64,000 nucleotides of DNA from QKMZ01 sp012965515 (GCA_937879965.1 CALFMP010000049.1:310001-374000); one strand, 5' to 3'. Counted from the stretch's first letter, positions 1 through 8,514 are shown. Notes: generated from the letters alone by a model not told the origin. Numbers and translations are program-made.

Positions 1-139
1 TGACAGATGCAGGCGCCGTCTGCACGCCCCGCTAGTTTTGTTTCCCGAAAAACGCGCATATCATGCGGAATTCGAAAGTGAACCGGCGGGACGCGCAGAC
101 GTACTAAAGCCGGGATTTCCTGCTCAGCCTTTCAGCCGA
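1..139. other. Window edge without a supported gene
   Basis: No reading frame here has both a ribosome binding site and a plausible protein. The stretch lies downstream of the minus-strand gene ending at 140. A GC-rich motif with CAGACG occurs twice (near 20 and near 95), but no terminator with a T-run is visible. Confidence 0.3.
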
Positions 140-349
140 TCAGTAGTCCAGCAGCTTCTTTGCCTTGATCTCGGCGTGGAAATTCTCCACGTACTCCTTC
201 GACCCCGAGCAGGTCAGCGGAACTTCCGTGAAGCAGACGGGGCAACGGCAACTGAAGGTGGCATGGAAGCCGCCGTCAGAAAGGTCGTAGCCACCGACAT
301 ACTTCACGTACTCGATGCCCTTGGGGTGTGTGCAATTTTCACGTGCCAC
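140..349 (-). CDS. Small cysteine-rich protein, possibly metal-binding
   Basis: This 69-residue protein starts at GTG (349) behind an AGAGGA ribosome binding site about eight bases upstream. It has Cys6, His8, a CRCPVC cluster at residues 34-39 and Cys47, a spacing that would suit a single zinc ribbon or knuckle; this is inference. No membrane segment or signal peptide is seen. It lies 169 bases downstream of the HExxH protein on the same strand and could share its transcript. I do not recognise a family. Confidence 0.55.
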   Translation of the reverse strand: MARENCTHPKGIEYVKYVGGYDLSDGGFHATFSCRCPVCFTEVPLTCSGSKEYVENFHAEIKAKKLLDY

Positions 350-518
350 AGTGCTTTTCCTCTTGGTGCGGAGTGCGTAAACGCATTCCGTTGTGAGCAG
401 ACTTCGCTCGTAAATTGAGGGGTTGCAAGAAAGCGCTGTGTGTATCGCGGCGAGAAAAGTTGACGTGGCTTGTTTGGGACTGACCGTCTCAACAAGCTAT
501 GAAAACCAACTCGAGCAG

Positions 519-1040
519 CTAGGCTGCAGTCCGATTCTCGCGATACATTTGCCGGACATATTCCGGGTAGCTCAGTTTGGTTCCGACGACGCGCGTGCGG
601 TAGACCCGCTTACGCACTGCTGCTCTGCCACCACGGCGCATGGTGCGCAACCAGGAGCGAGAGTACTTAGTGAGCTTGAATCCAGCTCGCTGAAGATCGT
701 CGGCAGTCTGAGCCTCACGGTAGAAACAGTCCGTCTCTTCTTCCATGAATTCGCGAGTCCATTTGGCTTCGCTAACACGGTTGACGGCTGCCATACTGAT
801 GCGCTCGCGCAGCATGTGGTTGGCTTCGTGAGCCAGTGCCAGCACGCTGACTTGCGCAGGATTGCCTGTGCCGAGAGCGACGAGCTTGTCGTCCTTGATG
901 CACCAGGCGTCGATCGAGCCACGGAGGGTTTTGATTCGAACTCCGCGGCGCCGGAGCCGTTTTACGTCAGCGACGAGTCGAGGCGAAGCCTCCACCATCG
1001 CGACGAAATGCGGTCCGAATTGGCGTCGCAAAATGTTCAT
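519..1040 (-). CDS. Putative zincin-like metallopeptidase (HExxH)
   Basis: A 173-residue basic protein. Near residue 70 it has ALAHEANHML, a match to the zincin signature HExxH (HEANH), followed about 25 residues later by EEETDCFYREA, whose Glu or Asp could be the third zinc ligand. There is no signal peptide or membrane segment, so it should be cytoplasmic. The N-terminal third (RLVADVKRLRRRGVRI) is very basic, and so is the C-terminal part (RRGGRAAVRKRVYRT), which would suit nucleic-acid or ribosome contact. The start ATG has AAGGA upstream. A longer opposite-strand frame over the same bases (423-1154) lacks any recognisable motif, so the minus frame is preferred. Zinc-peptidase function is inference from the motif alone. 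Confidence 0.6.
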   Translation of the reverse strand: MNILRRQFGPHFVAMVEASPRLVADVKRLRRRGVRIKTLRGSIDAWCIKDDKLVALGTGNPAQVSVLALAHEANHMLRERISMAAVNRVSEAKWTREFMEEETDCFYREAQTADDLQRAGFKLTKYSRSWLRTMRRGGRAAVRKRVYRTRVVGTKLSYPEYVRQMYRENRTAA

Positions 1041-1864
1041 AACAAGATCTTCCTTGCTGATTTCTCAGCGGTTGTAGAGTCACTCTTACTCTCCTTGCAA
1101 ACTCCGGACGCAAATTGCGCGCAGAGATTGTTCTCAATGGTCGTCCTGAACTGAGTCGTGTCTAGTCGGCAAGCTATTCGCTCGGCGAGTTAGGTACGAA
1201 AATCGCAATTGTGGGACTAGACGGAGAGTACTGGCGAGGAGAAAAAGAAAAGTAAGAGCGTTTAGAAACTAACAAAAACGCGCGTTCTAGAGCTTATTAA
1301 CAAGTGTGACCTTAAGCTCGTTCAAAGACATTTACATTGTCCTGAAATCCTACTGTGCGTGAGGATTCTCCGCTTTTCAACTCCTCGACTGCTTCGCATA
1401 TCCTGCGCCATCTGTTGGCTTAAATGCCGCAAATATGGGCATTTTTGAGTGGTTTTGGTCCTCTTGAAAACTGAATTGGTGTGCCGGTATGCTGCATTCA
1501 CTAGCTTCGTGAATCGCTTACTCACATGCTTCTTGGCATGTCGCATGTTGGGCATTTCTGCACATCCTTCGCACAAGTGCGTGAGTGGCAACGGTCAGCA
1601 AGTTCAAATCGGTGATGTCAAATGGCTGATTCTGTGCGAGATCTAAGCCGGTGCCGGTTTTCTCGAGTATTCAAGAATTGCATGGAGAACCGCAACTGGT
1701 GGAGGATTAACGCCATTACTTTCTTCTGATTTCTTTCCGACAAAGTCCCAATAAAAACCTGAAATTCAACCTTCACAGTTCCTTTTCGCGCGCGCTTACT
1801 CCCAAGGGAAGCTCGAGCGGAAGGTCGCTATCGGTTGAATTTCCCAAATAATATGGAGCACCAC
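1041..1864. other. Long intergenic region
   Basis: About 820 bases between the minus-strand HExxH gene and the plus-strand dehydrogenase. It is AT-richer than its flanks. An 89-codon minus frame (1322-1591) exists but has no ribosome binding site or recognisable sequence. The region presumably holds divergent promoters; I cannot place them with confidence. Confidence 0.4.
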
Positions 1865-2848
1865 ATGAGCCTGAAAAACAAGGTTCTGTTCATCACTGGG
1901 GCGTCTCGGGGAATCGGCTTGGCAATTGCGTTGAAAGCGGCCAAAGATGGAGCCAAGATCGCCGTCGCCGCCAAGACCGTCACTGCGCACGATAAGCTGC
2001 CTGGCACCATTCACACTGCAGTGGATGCCATCAAGGAAGCGGGCGGCGAAGCAATCGCAATTGCTTGCGATGTGCGTGACGAAGAGCAGATCAAGAACGC
2101 CATCGCCAAGACCGTGGAAGCCTTCGGCGGCATCGACATCGTCGTGAACAACGCCGGTGCGATTCAGCTGACCGACACCGAAAACACGGACATGAAGCGC
2201 TTCGACCTCATGCAGTCGGTGAATGCCCGCGCCGTCTACATGACCGTGAAGCACGCACTGCCGCATCTGAAGCAGAGCGCCAACCCGCACATCCTCAACC
2301 TGTCGCCGCCGCTCAACCTCGACGCTGACTGGTTCGCGCCGCATCTCGCCTACACGCTCTCCAAGTACGGCATGAGCATGTGCACGCTGGGCATGGCTCG
2401 GGAATTCCGCAAGCAGAAGATTGCGGTCAACTCGCTGTGGCCGGAAACCGCCATCGATACGTCGGCGATTCGCAACATTCTGGGCGACGTGCAGGAGTCC
2501 TTCGCGGCTGCCCGCACGCCGGATATCGTTGCTGATGCAGCCTACTGGATCTGCAATCAGCCGTCCGACGCTTGCACGGGTAACTTCTTCATCGATGCCA
2601 CTGTCGTAAAGGGCACGGGGACGAAGGACCTGAGCAAGTACAACGTGCATCCGAAGGTGGCTCCGCTGCCCGACTTCTTCCTCGGCAAGCCGCCCAAGCA
2701 CATGCCTAAGAAGCCCGCTGCGAAGCCGAAGGCTGATGCCGGCTCCCTTGCCCCGGTGAAGACCGACAGTACCGCCGCCGCGAAGAAAGACGAAGCGGCT
2801 GGTGGGGCTACCGACGGAGCTGCTTCGCCGGAGAAGACCGACAAGTAA
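1865..2848 (+). CDS. Short-chain dehydrogenase, HSDL2-like
   Basis: A 327-residue SDR oxidoreductase. The Rossmann glycine motif TGASRGIG is at residues 11-18, NNAG at 95-98, and the catalytic Ser147, Tyr163 and Lys167 (YTLSK) are present. The insert between the first strand and helix and the WPETAIDT segment resemble hydroxysteroid dehydrogenase-like protein 2. That family normally carries an SCP2 sterol-carrier domain; here it is absent and replaced by a roughly 60-residue Ala/Lys/Pro/Asp-rich disordered tail (PKKPAAKPK and onward). Start choice: GGAG sits six bases before ATG 1865; an in-frame ATG at 1853 lies inside that ribosome binding site region. Monocistronic, with a strong terminator after it. 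Substrate is unknown, probably a lipid or fatty-acyl alcohol. Confidence 0.85.
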   Translation: MSLKNKVLFITGASRGIGLAIALKAAKDGAKIAVAAKTVTAHDKLPGTIHTAVDAIKEAGGEAIAIACDVRDEEQIKNAIAKTVEAFGGIDIVVNNAGAIQLTDTENTDMKRFDLMQSVNARAVYMTVKHALPHLKQSANPHILNLSPPLNLDADWFAPHLAYTLSKYGMSMCTLGMAREFRKQKIAVNSLWPETAIDTSAIRNILGDVQESFAAARTPDIVADAAYWICNQPSDACTGNFFIDATVVKGTGTKDLSKYNVHPKVAPLPDFFLGKPPKHMPKKPAAKPKADAGSLAPVKTDSTAAAKKDEAAGGATDGAASPEKTDK

Positions 2849-2896
2849 GAATGCTTACTTGCGGTTGGCATAGAGCGAGTCTGATGTCTTGAAAGT

Positions 2897-2947
2897 CCCT
2901 GGAGTCGCACACCATATTTGGTGCGTGATCTCCAGGGCTTTCTTTTT
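2897..2947 (+). terminator. Rho-independent terminator of the SDR gene
   Basis: Perfect outer arms CCCTGGAG (2897-2904) and CTCCAGGG (2930-2937) enclose an inner CACCATATTTGGTG hairpin, followed by CTTTCTTTTT. The inner hairpin resembles one at 34137-34156. Confidence 0.9.
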
Positions 2948-2984
2948 GAAACTGTTCTATGATAAATATTAGTAGGGTTGGCAA

Positions 2985-3013
2985 GAAAAGGGGAGGTGCC
3001 GAAGGCGCACCTC
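2985..3013 (-). terminator. Terminator of the TPR-ClpX cluster
   Basis: On the minus strand, arms GAGGTGC and GCACCTC (3013-3007 and 2999-2993) close a CTTCG-containing loop and are followed by CCCCTTTTCTT. Confidence 0.8.
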
Positions 3014-3043
3014 TAAAGTTTGTGAAACGCTTATCGCCCGCCG

Positions 3044-4945
3044 TTAGGCATTTGCTGACTGCGAACCTGCAGCCGCTGTTTCACAGACGGCGTCATCGAT
3101 GACGATGTAGTCCGGCTTCGGACGAGCGCAGTCGTTTTCTTCGTTTGTCGCCGCAATTTCCTGTCGGCGATTGCGAACCATCTCTTGCGAGATGACGATT
3201 TCTTTCGGCTCGTTGAACACGACCGGCTCCAACACTTGCTCGACGATTTCTCGCAGAGCGCGTCCGTTGGTGCCGATTTTATGCGCTTCTTCTGCCATCG
3301 CACGCAAAGCGCTTCTGGTGAACCTGATGTCGGTCGTTCCTGCCAGCAGAATTCTCTTCTGCAGAAGAAGCGCTTTCTTGGGTTCCGTCAGAATTCTTTC
3401 CAGCTGGTCGACGGTCAAAGTCTCGATGAAGAGCCGGTGGGGTAGGCGCCCAATGAACTCGGGAATGAGCCCGAACTTGACGTAATCGGCAGCATTGACG
3501 TGCTTCAAGTACGAGTTTGTGTCTTCGTTCTTATCGCGCAGATTGGCGGAGAAGCCGATCGAAGCGCCGTTGGACGACATTCTCTCCTGGATGATTTCCC
3601 CGAGACCGACGAAGGCACCACCGACGATGAAGAGAATGTTGGCGGTGTCGATGTCGATGGTTTCGCCCTTGTTCTTGCCCGGCACGCTGATCTTGGTTCC
3701 CTCCAGAATCGTCAGCAGTTCTTCCTGAACGCTCTTGCCGCCGACATCGAGCTGGCTTCCGGAATTGCGTGCTTTCTTGTCGATCTCGTCGATAAAGACG
3801 ATGCCCGTTTGTGCACGCTCCACATCGAAGTTGCAGGAGCGCAGCAATCCGGAAAGGACGCTTTGCACGTCTTCGCCGACGTAGCCGGAGGCTGTCAGCT
3901 TCGTCGCTTCGGTGCGGTAGAAGGGCACGCAGATGATGCGCGCCAGCGCTTCGACAAGCAGGGTCTTGCCGCAGCCGGTCGGTCCCATGATGAGGACGTT
4001 GGACTTCTCGGTCTTTGCCCTTTCCTCCGGCGACAGACGCATCCGCTTCATTTGCTGCGAAGCGGCATTGGCCAGTCCGCGTTTGGCTGCGCGTTGCCCG
4101 ACGGCGACCTCGTCCAGTGCGGCGAAAATCTGCGCGGGAGATTTGTATTCCGGCATGCTGCCGATCGTGCTGCCACCTTTATCGCGTGCCTGATGGCTGG
4201 GACCAGTATGCAATGCCACTGCGCGTGAGCTGGACATCTTCGTCGCACCGACGGAACTCGACCTCGAATTGCAGTCCGAGCGGGACCTCGAACCGGAATC
4301 AGAACTGATTTCCGGTGCCGAGGCGGTGCTGTCGTTTTCCTGCTGTTTGAGCTGGAGTGCCCTCTTTTGCAGGTCCGCTGCTCTGCGGTAGGTATCCGTT
4401 GCTTCCTGCATCGCCTCCGTCAATTCACGCTGAATGTCGCGAGTACGTCCTTTCACTTCCTTGGGCTTGTCGTTGCTCCATGCCTTGCGAAGGTTGTGCC
4501 CCGCCTGCCGAAGCGCTTTGACGAGCCGCTCTCGGCGAGTGGGCAACAGTGGACGGGGCGGCGCTTCTCGCTTCTGGCGCAGTTCTTCCTTCAATTCTGC
4601 GATTTCTTCGTCGATGAACTGCGCTTCTTTAAGCAGCAGGTTGGCGTGATTGTTGAGCACGACAGCCAGATACGCAGGCGTTTTGTAAGCGCGTTCGGCC
4701 GCTTCGTACGCTTCGTTGCCTTCCTCGAAGTAGTCGTCTTCCAACTCGCAGTAGACCAGTCCGAGCGCGTTGTACAGCATGCCGCTGTACTCGCTGTTCT
4801 CTCCGTAGATTTCGAGCGCGCCCTCCAGCGCCTCCTGGTACAGCGCTTTGCACTGCAGCAGGTCGCCTTGTGTGCGGTGTTGATCTCTGTATTTGCCGTC
4901 AGCCAGTTCGACCAAAACCTTGATCGAATTTTCTGAAATAGACAT
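3044..4945 (-). CDS. ClpX-type AAA+ unfoldase with TPR-like N-terminal domain
   Basis: A 633-residue protein, about 200 residues longer than ClpX. Residues 1-205 are helical and TPR-like, with two or three alanine and tyrosine-rich helix pairs and a charged coiled segment at 105-200. Residues 206-262 form a Ser/Arg-rich linker. Residues 265-600 are a ClpX AAA+ module: Walker A GPTGCGKT (321-328), pore loop GYVGED (354-359), Walker B VFIDEID (383-389), IGF tripeptide in the position of the ClpP-docking loop (463-465), FGLIPEFIGRLP (491-502) and a sensor-2 arginine in GRALR. The Cys4 zinc-binding adaptor domain of ClpX is missing. The last gene of a minus-strand cluster behind three membrane proteins, starting after GGGAG and 12 bases after the previous stop. 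Likely an ATP-driven unfoldase with its own substrate choice; pairing with the ClpP-like protein at 16127 is inference. Confidence 0.9.
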   Translation of the reverse strand: MSISENSIKVLVELADGKYRDQHRTQGDLLQCKALYQEALEGALEIYGENSEYSGMLYNALGLVYCELEDDYFEEGNEAYEAAERAYKTPAYLAVVLNNHANLLLKEAQFIDEEIAELKEELRQKREAPPRPLLPTRRERLVKALRQAGHNLRKAWSNDKPKEVKGRTRDIQRELTEAMQEATDTYRRAADLQKRALQLKQQENDSTASAPEISSDSGSRSRSDCNSRSSSVGATKMSSSRAVALHTGPSHQARDKGGSTIGSMPEYKSPAQIFAALDEVAVGQRAAKRGLANAASQQMKRMRLSPEERAKTEKSNVLIMGPTGCGKTLLVEALARIICVPFYRTEATKLTASGYVGEDVQSVLSGLLRSCNFDVERAQTGIVFIDEIDKKARNSGSQLDVGGKSVQEELLTILEGTKISVPGKNKGETIDIDTANILFIVGGAFVGLGEIIQERMSSNGASIGFSANLRDKNEDTNSYLKHVNAADYVKFGLIPEFIGRLPHRLFIETLTVDQLERILTEPKKALLLQKRILLAGTTDIRFTRSALRAMAEEAHKIGTNGRALREIVEQVLEPVVFNEPKEIVISQEMVRNRRQEIAATNEENDCARPKPDYIVIDDAVCETAAAGSQSANA

Positions 4946-4957
4946 ATAGTTCTCCCG

Positions 4958-5392
4958 TTATCCGTGAAGAAAAGAAAGGTGATGCCTATGTCGCACCACT
5001 AGTAGTGTCGTCAATGCTTTCGTACTTGTCGAAATCGTCGGTGTTTTCCAAAGCCCCTCGTCTCCCGTTTCGTCTTTTAACTCAGCTACGGCTGCAGTCT
5101 TGCTGCTTGCGTCGCCGAACTGGTCGGGAATCTTTTGCCTGGACAGGTAGTGCCAAACAAAAGAGAAGACGTAGGCGACGACGAAGGCGAGAAAACCCCA
5201 GAGTGCTGAATACCAGGCGATGCAATTGATGACGAACAACTGCAAAACGCCTGCGATGAAACGCGGTGCAGCGTCACGCTTTCCACGGAACCAACTGCCC
5301 ATTGCTGCAAAGATCATCAGCTGGGCGAGTGTGAGCAGGAAGATGACGTGCTGCGCATAGATGTGCAGAATCTCTTGGAAAAGACGGAGCAT
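4958..5392 (-). CDS. Membrane protein, two hydrophobic segments, cytoplasmic tail
   Basis: 144 residues. Hydrophobic helices lie at about 13-33 and 46-84 (the second could be two short spans), followed by a polar tail rich in Thr, Glu and Lys. No family recognised. AGGAGGGGAC stands right before ATG 5392, within 16 bases of the upstream stop, and its own stop is 12 bases before the TPR-ClpX start, so the two are almost certainly co-translated. It may anchor or present something to the unfoldase; that is inference from position. Confidence 0.75.
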   Translation of the reverse strand: MLRLFQEILHIYAQHVIFLLTLAQLMIFAAMGSWFRGKRDAAPRFIAGVLQLFVINCIAWYSALWGFLAFVVAYVFSFVWHYLSRQKIPDQFGDASSKTAAVAELKDETGDEGLWKTPTISTSTKALTTLLVVRHRHHLSFLHG

Positions 5393-5407
5393 GTCCCCTC
5401 CTGAAGT

Positions 5408-5752
5408 TTATGTTTCGGTGCTATTTTCGGCAGCCTCCTCTTTCTCCGATTGCTTCGGTGTGTTTGCCTGCGCCAGTCGGCTTGCTCGTTCTGCCTTGTA
5501 TCGCTGGCTGTCTTCCTTGTCGCAGATAACCGTCTCAATCAGGGCACCTGCGATAAGGCTCAAGACCGCGTAAGCGAATGCCCAGTAGGGCGCGACGAAC
5601 CAGGCGAGAAAGAGCATGAACGCATAGTTCGCAACCGAACCGACAACCAGAGCAAGAAAGCCGAGAAACGAGCGAGCGAGAGAGAGCATGAGCAGGGACA
5701 CGAGAGCGGAAACAACGAGTGCAATCCCGTATAAAAATTCGTCGAAGGACAT
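5408..5752 (-). CDS. Small membrane protein, three hydrophobic segments
   Basis: 114 residues with about three hydrophobic helices in the first 85 residues and an acidic, Gln/Glu-rich tail. It resembles the next gene (4958-5392) in layout: a short N-terminus, a hydrophobic block and a charged tail of 30-40 residues, so the two may be old duplicates. AAGG lies ten bases before the ATG. Part of the cluster that ends in TPR-ClpX. Function unknown. Confidence 0.7.
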   Translation of the reverse strand: MSFDEFLYGIALVVSALVSLLMLSLARSFLGFLALVVGSVANYAFMLFLAWFVAPYWAFAYAVLSLIAGALIETVICDKEDSQRYKAERASRLAQANTPKQSEKEEAAENSTET

Positions 5753-5793
5753 AAAACAACCTTGGGCGTTGGACGTGATGACGCGCGGCCTCC

Positions 5794-5818
5794 CAGGGAC
5801 GGCATGGTGCCGTCCCTG
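5794..5818 (-). repeat. Intercistronic hairpin
   Basis: An 11-bp perfect stem (CAGGGACGGCA with its complement) and a 3-base loop lie between two cistrons of the minus-strand cluster. There is no T-run, so it is unlikely to be a terminator; an mRNA-end protector or processing site is possible. Confidence 0.7.
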
Positions 5819-5844
5819 AGGAGGATGCGAAAGATGAGCAGCGG

Positions 5845-6270
5845 TCAGATGAAGAGTGGGTGCTCTTCTTCCGGCTGTGCTTCGATGACGATATGAACGA
5901 TAACCTGGGCGTTGCTCAGCGATGCTTCGAGCAAAAGGCTGTCGAGCGCTGCGTCGCGTTCCAAATCGCGTTGACGTTCATGAGCCTGCGCCAACGAAGT
6001 TTCGAGCGAACCGGAGTATTCCTGATGCAATGCCAGGGATTCGCTCAGAGAGCGTTCGCGAACTAGCGCCTGCGCCAGTTTCTTCTCGACCGCCTGTGTT
6101 TCGGTGCGAGCGCCGAAGTACAGGCTCACCGAAGAGATGACGCCGGCAATCACGGCGAAGATGGTCGCTGCCTGCCACGCAGTCGCGTACAGAGCCGTGA
6201 GAATGGTTATCGCCAGAAGAGAAAGCCCGAGCAGAATGCCACCGGATACGACATTAAAGACGTGCCGCAT
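5845..6270 (-). CDS. Membrane-anchored coiled-coil protein
   Basis: 141 residues. Two hydrophobic helices at about 8-30 and 34-54 are followed by a charged amphipathic stretch (55-120) with regular Leu/Ala spacing typical of a coiled coil (KKLAQALVRERSLSES), ending in an acidic tail. First gene of the cluster that leads to the TPR-ClpX; AAGGAG precedes the ATG. Likely inner-membrane with the coil in the cytoplasm, where it could bind a TPR domain; this is inference. No known family. Confidence 0.7.
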   Translation of the reverse strand: MRHVFNVVSGGILLGLSLLAITILTALYATAWQAATIFAVIAGVISSVSLYFGARTETQAVEKKLAQALVRERSLSESLALHQEYSGSLETSLAQAHERQRDLERDAALDSLLLEASLSNAQVIVHIVIEAQPEEEHPLFI

Positions 6271-6952
6271 ATAGGTCTCCTTGATTGGTCAGAATGTAAG
6301 AACGATGAAACAGCATCAGGCAGACAACGCAAGGCGCTGTCCTGTAACTCTTGAAAGAAGGAACGATTTGTTTTTGAGTCGAATACTGATGCTGAAAGGA
6401 AAAATGCAAAGACACTTACGTGCTAGCACAAGACGAAGTTCTGCTAAATAGCTGTATGGGCTCTTGTTGAAAATTGACAGAGATAAAGGCGTTTTTGAGC
6501 TGAATTTCTTATTGCTGATCTAAAACATGCTCACGGAATTTTGCTTGGGGTGGCCACAAAAACAGAATTTTTTGTTTGCTTAGGTGTTTGCGCGAACCTA
6601 CCGGTTTGCCATTTAATCTCCACTTGACAGGCTTGCGCAAGCTATACAAGCACGGTCTTTGAAGCTTTATAACAACTCTCTGTCTTTCCTTTCTTTCGTG
6701 ACTCTGTCTTGTGAGAGTCTCAAGACCTCTATTTCTTTTCTGCACTTTAGGACCTTAGCCAAACCGAAACCCAAGCACATTGCGCGCTCAAACACGCATT
6801 TGTCCTTACCAGACTTGCTCGGCATGTCTGCGGTGTGAACAGGTCCCCGTGCAGTTCAGTGGACACATGCGGGCAACCGCATGAAACCTAGTGCGAGGCA
6901 AACCGAGGTTTGTCTCAGTTCGCGACTCAAACTCGCAAAAGGATAACAACGT
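6271..6952. other. Long intergenic region
   Basis: About 680 AT-rich bases between divergent clusters (minus from 6270, plus from 6953). A 78-codon minus frame (6509-6745) has no ribosome binding site or recognisable content. Promoters for both directions should lie here. Confidence 0.4.
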
Positions 6953-7723
6953 ATGCAGAAACTGTTCATCATGCTGACCGCCGTCGTCGGGATGTTCCTC
7001 GGGTCGCTGCCTGTTCAGGCCGCCGACACCTGGCTTCCCAACTTCGATCCTGCGCAACACGTCTACGTCGACGCGAAGATGTCTTCCCGCATCAATCTGC
7101 CGGCCGACTTCGAAGCGCAGGTCAAGGCGCATGCGCCTGACGGTCTCAATGTCTACATCGTGGTCACCGAGCAGGGCGACGAGCTCTCCTCCAGCACCCG
7201 CGACAACTGGGCGCCCAACATGCTGCACACGCGGCTGTGGGAGCGCTGGCGTTATGAAAGCGGCTTCTCCGAAGACCGCATCCTGATCATCCTCTACGTT
7301 CGCTCCAAGGACTCCGACGCCGGCTCGACCGCCGTGCGCGTGGGTTCGTACATGCAAGGCAAGGGTTTTACGCGCGAACACTTCTCGAGCTCGAATGGAC
7401 CGGTCATTCCCACCATCAAGAAGCACATGCGCGCGGAGCCGGCCACTGCTCTGCTCACCATCCTCGACAACGTCAATGCCGAGCTGAAGGCAGGCGGTGT
7501 ATCGGGAACTTCGTGGTGGTCGACGCCGGGATTGTTCGGCTGGACCTACGGGACCTGGACGATCATCATCATCGTTGTTGTGGTCCTCTTGCTGATCATC
7601 CTTATCGCTCGCGCCAGCGGTGGTGGCAGCGGTAGCAGCAGCGGCGGTTGGTTCGTTTCCACTTGCGGCGGCGGCAGCAGCTGCGGTGGTGGCGGCGGCT
7701 GCGGCGGCGGTGGCGGCGACTAA
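6953..7723 (+). CDS. Secreted or membrane TPM-like protein with Gly/Cys-rich tail
   Basis: 256 residues. A signal peptide (residues 1-24, ending VQAAD) is followed by a TPM-like domain (about 45-185: LNVYIVVTEQ, EDRILIILYVRSKD, TAVRVGSYM), one transmembrane helix (about 200-220) and a tail of almost only Gly, Ser and Cys ending GGGGGCGGGGGD. TPM domains occur in photosystem-repair phosphatases and in YgcG-like membrane proteins. The Gly/Cys tail is typical of TIGR04222-type membrane proteins. The TPM domain would sit outside the membrane and the Gly/Cys tail in the cytoplasm. AAGGA precedes the ATG. It is followed by a WHLHL-domain gene, a domain that elsewhere is fused to such tails. Confidence 0.8.
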   Translation: MQKLFIMLTAVVGMFLGSLPVQAADTWLPNFDPAQHVYVDAKMSSRINLPADFEAQVKAHAPDGLNVYIVVTEQGDELSSSTRDNWAPNMLHTRLWERWRYESGFSEDRILIILYVRSKDSDAGSTAVRVGSYMQGKGFTREHFSSSNGPVIPTIKKHMRAEPATALLTILDNVNAELKAGGVSGTSWWSTPGLFGWTYGTWTIIIIVVVVLLLIILIARASGGGSGSSSGGWFVSTCGGGSSCGGGGGCGGGGGD

Positions 7724-7729
7724 TGCAGT

Positions 7730-7835
7730 GGGCGCATGCAATGCGCCCCTACATTGCGCCCCTACATTGCGCCCCTGCAATGCGCCCCTACAATGCGCCC
7801 CTTTTTGCTTGTAGGGGCGCCATTCTTGCCGCCCG
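7730..7835. repeat. GTAGGGGCG palindrome cluster and tandem array
   Basis: Starts with a 23-bp palindrome (7730-7752) reading GGGCGCATGCAATGCGCCCC then TAC. It continues as about three further tandem copies of a 13-15 base unit (ATTGCGCCCCTAC), a run of T, and an inverted copy GTAGGGGCGCCATTCTTGCC then GCCCG at 7811-7835. Related copies occur near 9694, 43031, 43169, 59211 and 59277. Confidence 0.9.
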
Positions 7836-7879
7836 TTTTCTCATTCTCTAGCACCTCGCCGTAACCTGGAGGTAATTGA

Positions 7880-8431
7880 ATGTCGACAAAGTCAGCCAAC
7901 AAGGGATACAACATCCCCGAGGAGCACGCCGAGCTCTGGCGCCAGCTCCAGGAATTCGTCTTCGATGAACCGGGCGCTGAGTACAGCTTCTCCAAACGTC
8001 TGGCCAAGCGCAACAAGTGGGAGCACGCCCTGGCGTTGCGCGTCATCGAGGAGTACCGCAAGTTTCTCTTCCTGCTCAAGGTCGCCGGGCACATGGTGAC
8101 GCCTTCGACGTTCGTCGACGAGGCGTGGCACTTGCACTTGATCTACACGTTCAGCTACTGGGAGTTGCTGTGCATGCGGATCTTCCAACAGCCGATTCAC
8201 CATCATCCGGGCAACGGCAGCGACGAGGACCAGACCAAGTTCGCCGCCATCTACGAGCGGACTCTGGACGACTATCAGCGCTACTTCGGTGAAGCGCCGG
8301 TGGAAATCTGGGGGCGGCCCAACACTTCGCTTGATTGGCGCGCCATCATCGCGGCCCTTCCGGTCGTGCCGAAGCGCGCTAAGAGCACCCTGCTCGAACT
8401 GTTTCCTCGGCCTTCGGATGAAGCCTCGTAA
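7880..8431 (+). CDS. WHLHL-motif protein (glycine-rich-domain-protein N-terminal type)
   Basis: A 183-residue soluble protein. The signature VDEAWHLHLIYTFSYWELLC (about 76-95), then IHHHPGNG and FGEAPVEIWG, matches the His-rich domain found in plant glycine-rich domain proteins and in bacterial proteins that end in Gly/Cys repeats. Several His, Glu and Trp residues could bind metal. GGAGG lies before the ATG. It stands 156 bases after the TPM-like gene whose tail is Gly/Cys-rich, so the two halves of a usually fused protein seem to be split here. Function unknown. Confidence 0.75.
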   Translation: MSTKSANKGYNIPEEHAELWRQLQEFVFDEPGAEYSFSKRLAKRNKWEHALALRVIEEYRKFLFLLKVAGHMVTPSTFVDEAWHLHLIYTFSYWELLCMRIFQQPIHHHPGNGSDEDQTKFAAIYERTLDDYQRYFGEAPVEIWGRPNTSLDWRAIIAALPVVPKRAKSTLLELFPRPSDEAS

Positions 8432-8447
8432 GCAGTAACGGCGGGTA

Positions 8448-8508
8448 GCATATCCCTGGGAAGAAGAGAGTTTCACCACTCTCCTCCATCGGGGATATGC
8501 CTTTTTTG
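8448..8508 (+). terminator. Nested-hairpin terminator
   Basis: Arms GCATATCCC and GGGATATGC surround an inner GAGAG/CTCTC hairpin and are followed by CTTTTTT. It ends the 6953-8431 cluster. Confidence 0.85.
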
Positions 8509-8514
8509 CTTGAG

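Noticed and set aside
423..1154. A 243-codon plus-strand frame opposite the HExxH gene
   Set aside because: It has no ribosome binding site or recognisable domain, while the minus frame has a zincin motif and good start.
1796..2701. A 301-codon minus-strand frame opposite the SDR gene
   Set aside because: It is the complement shadow of a gene with clear SDR motifs; its sequence is His/Arg/Val-rich and unlike a protein.
7736..7803. Tandem ATTGCGCCCCTAC units considered as a CRISPR array
   Set aside because: There are no spacers of constant length and no cas genes; units are contiguous and related to dispersed palindromes.
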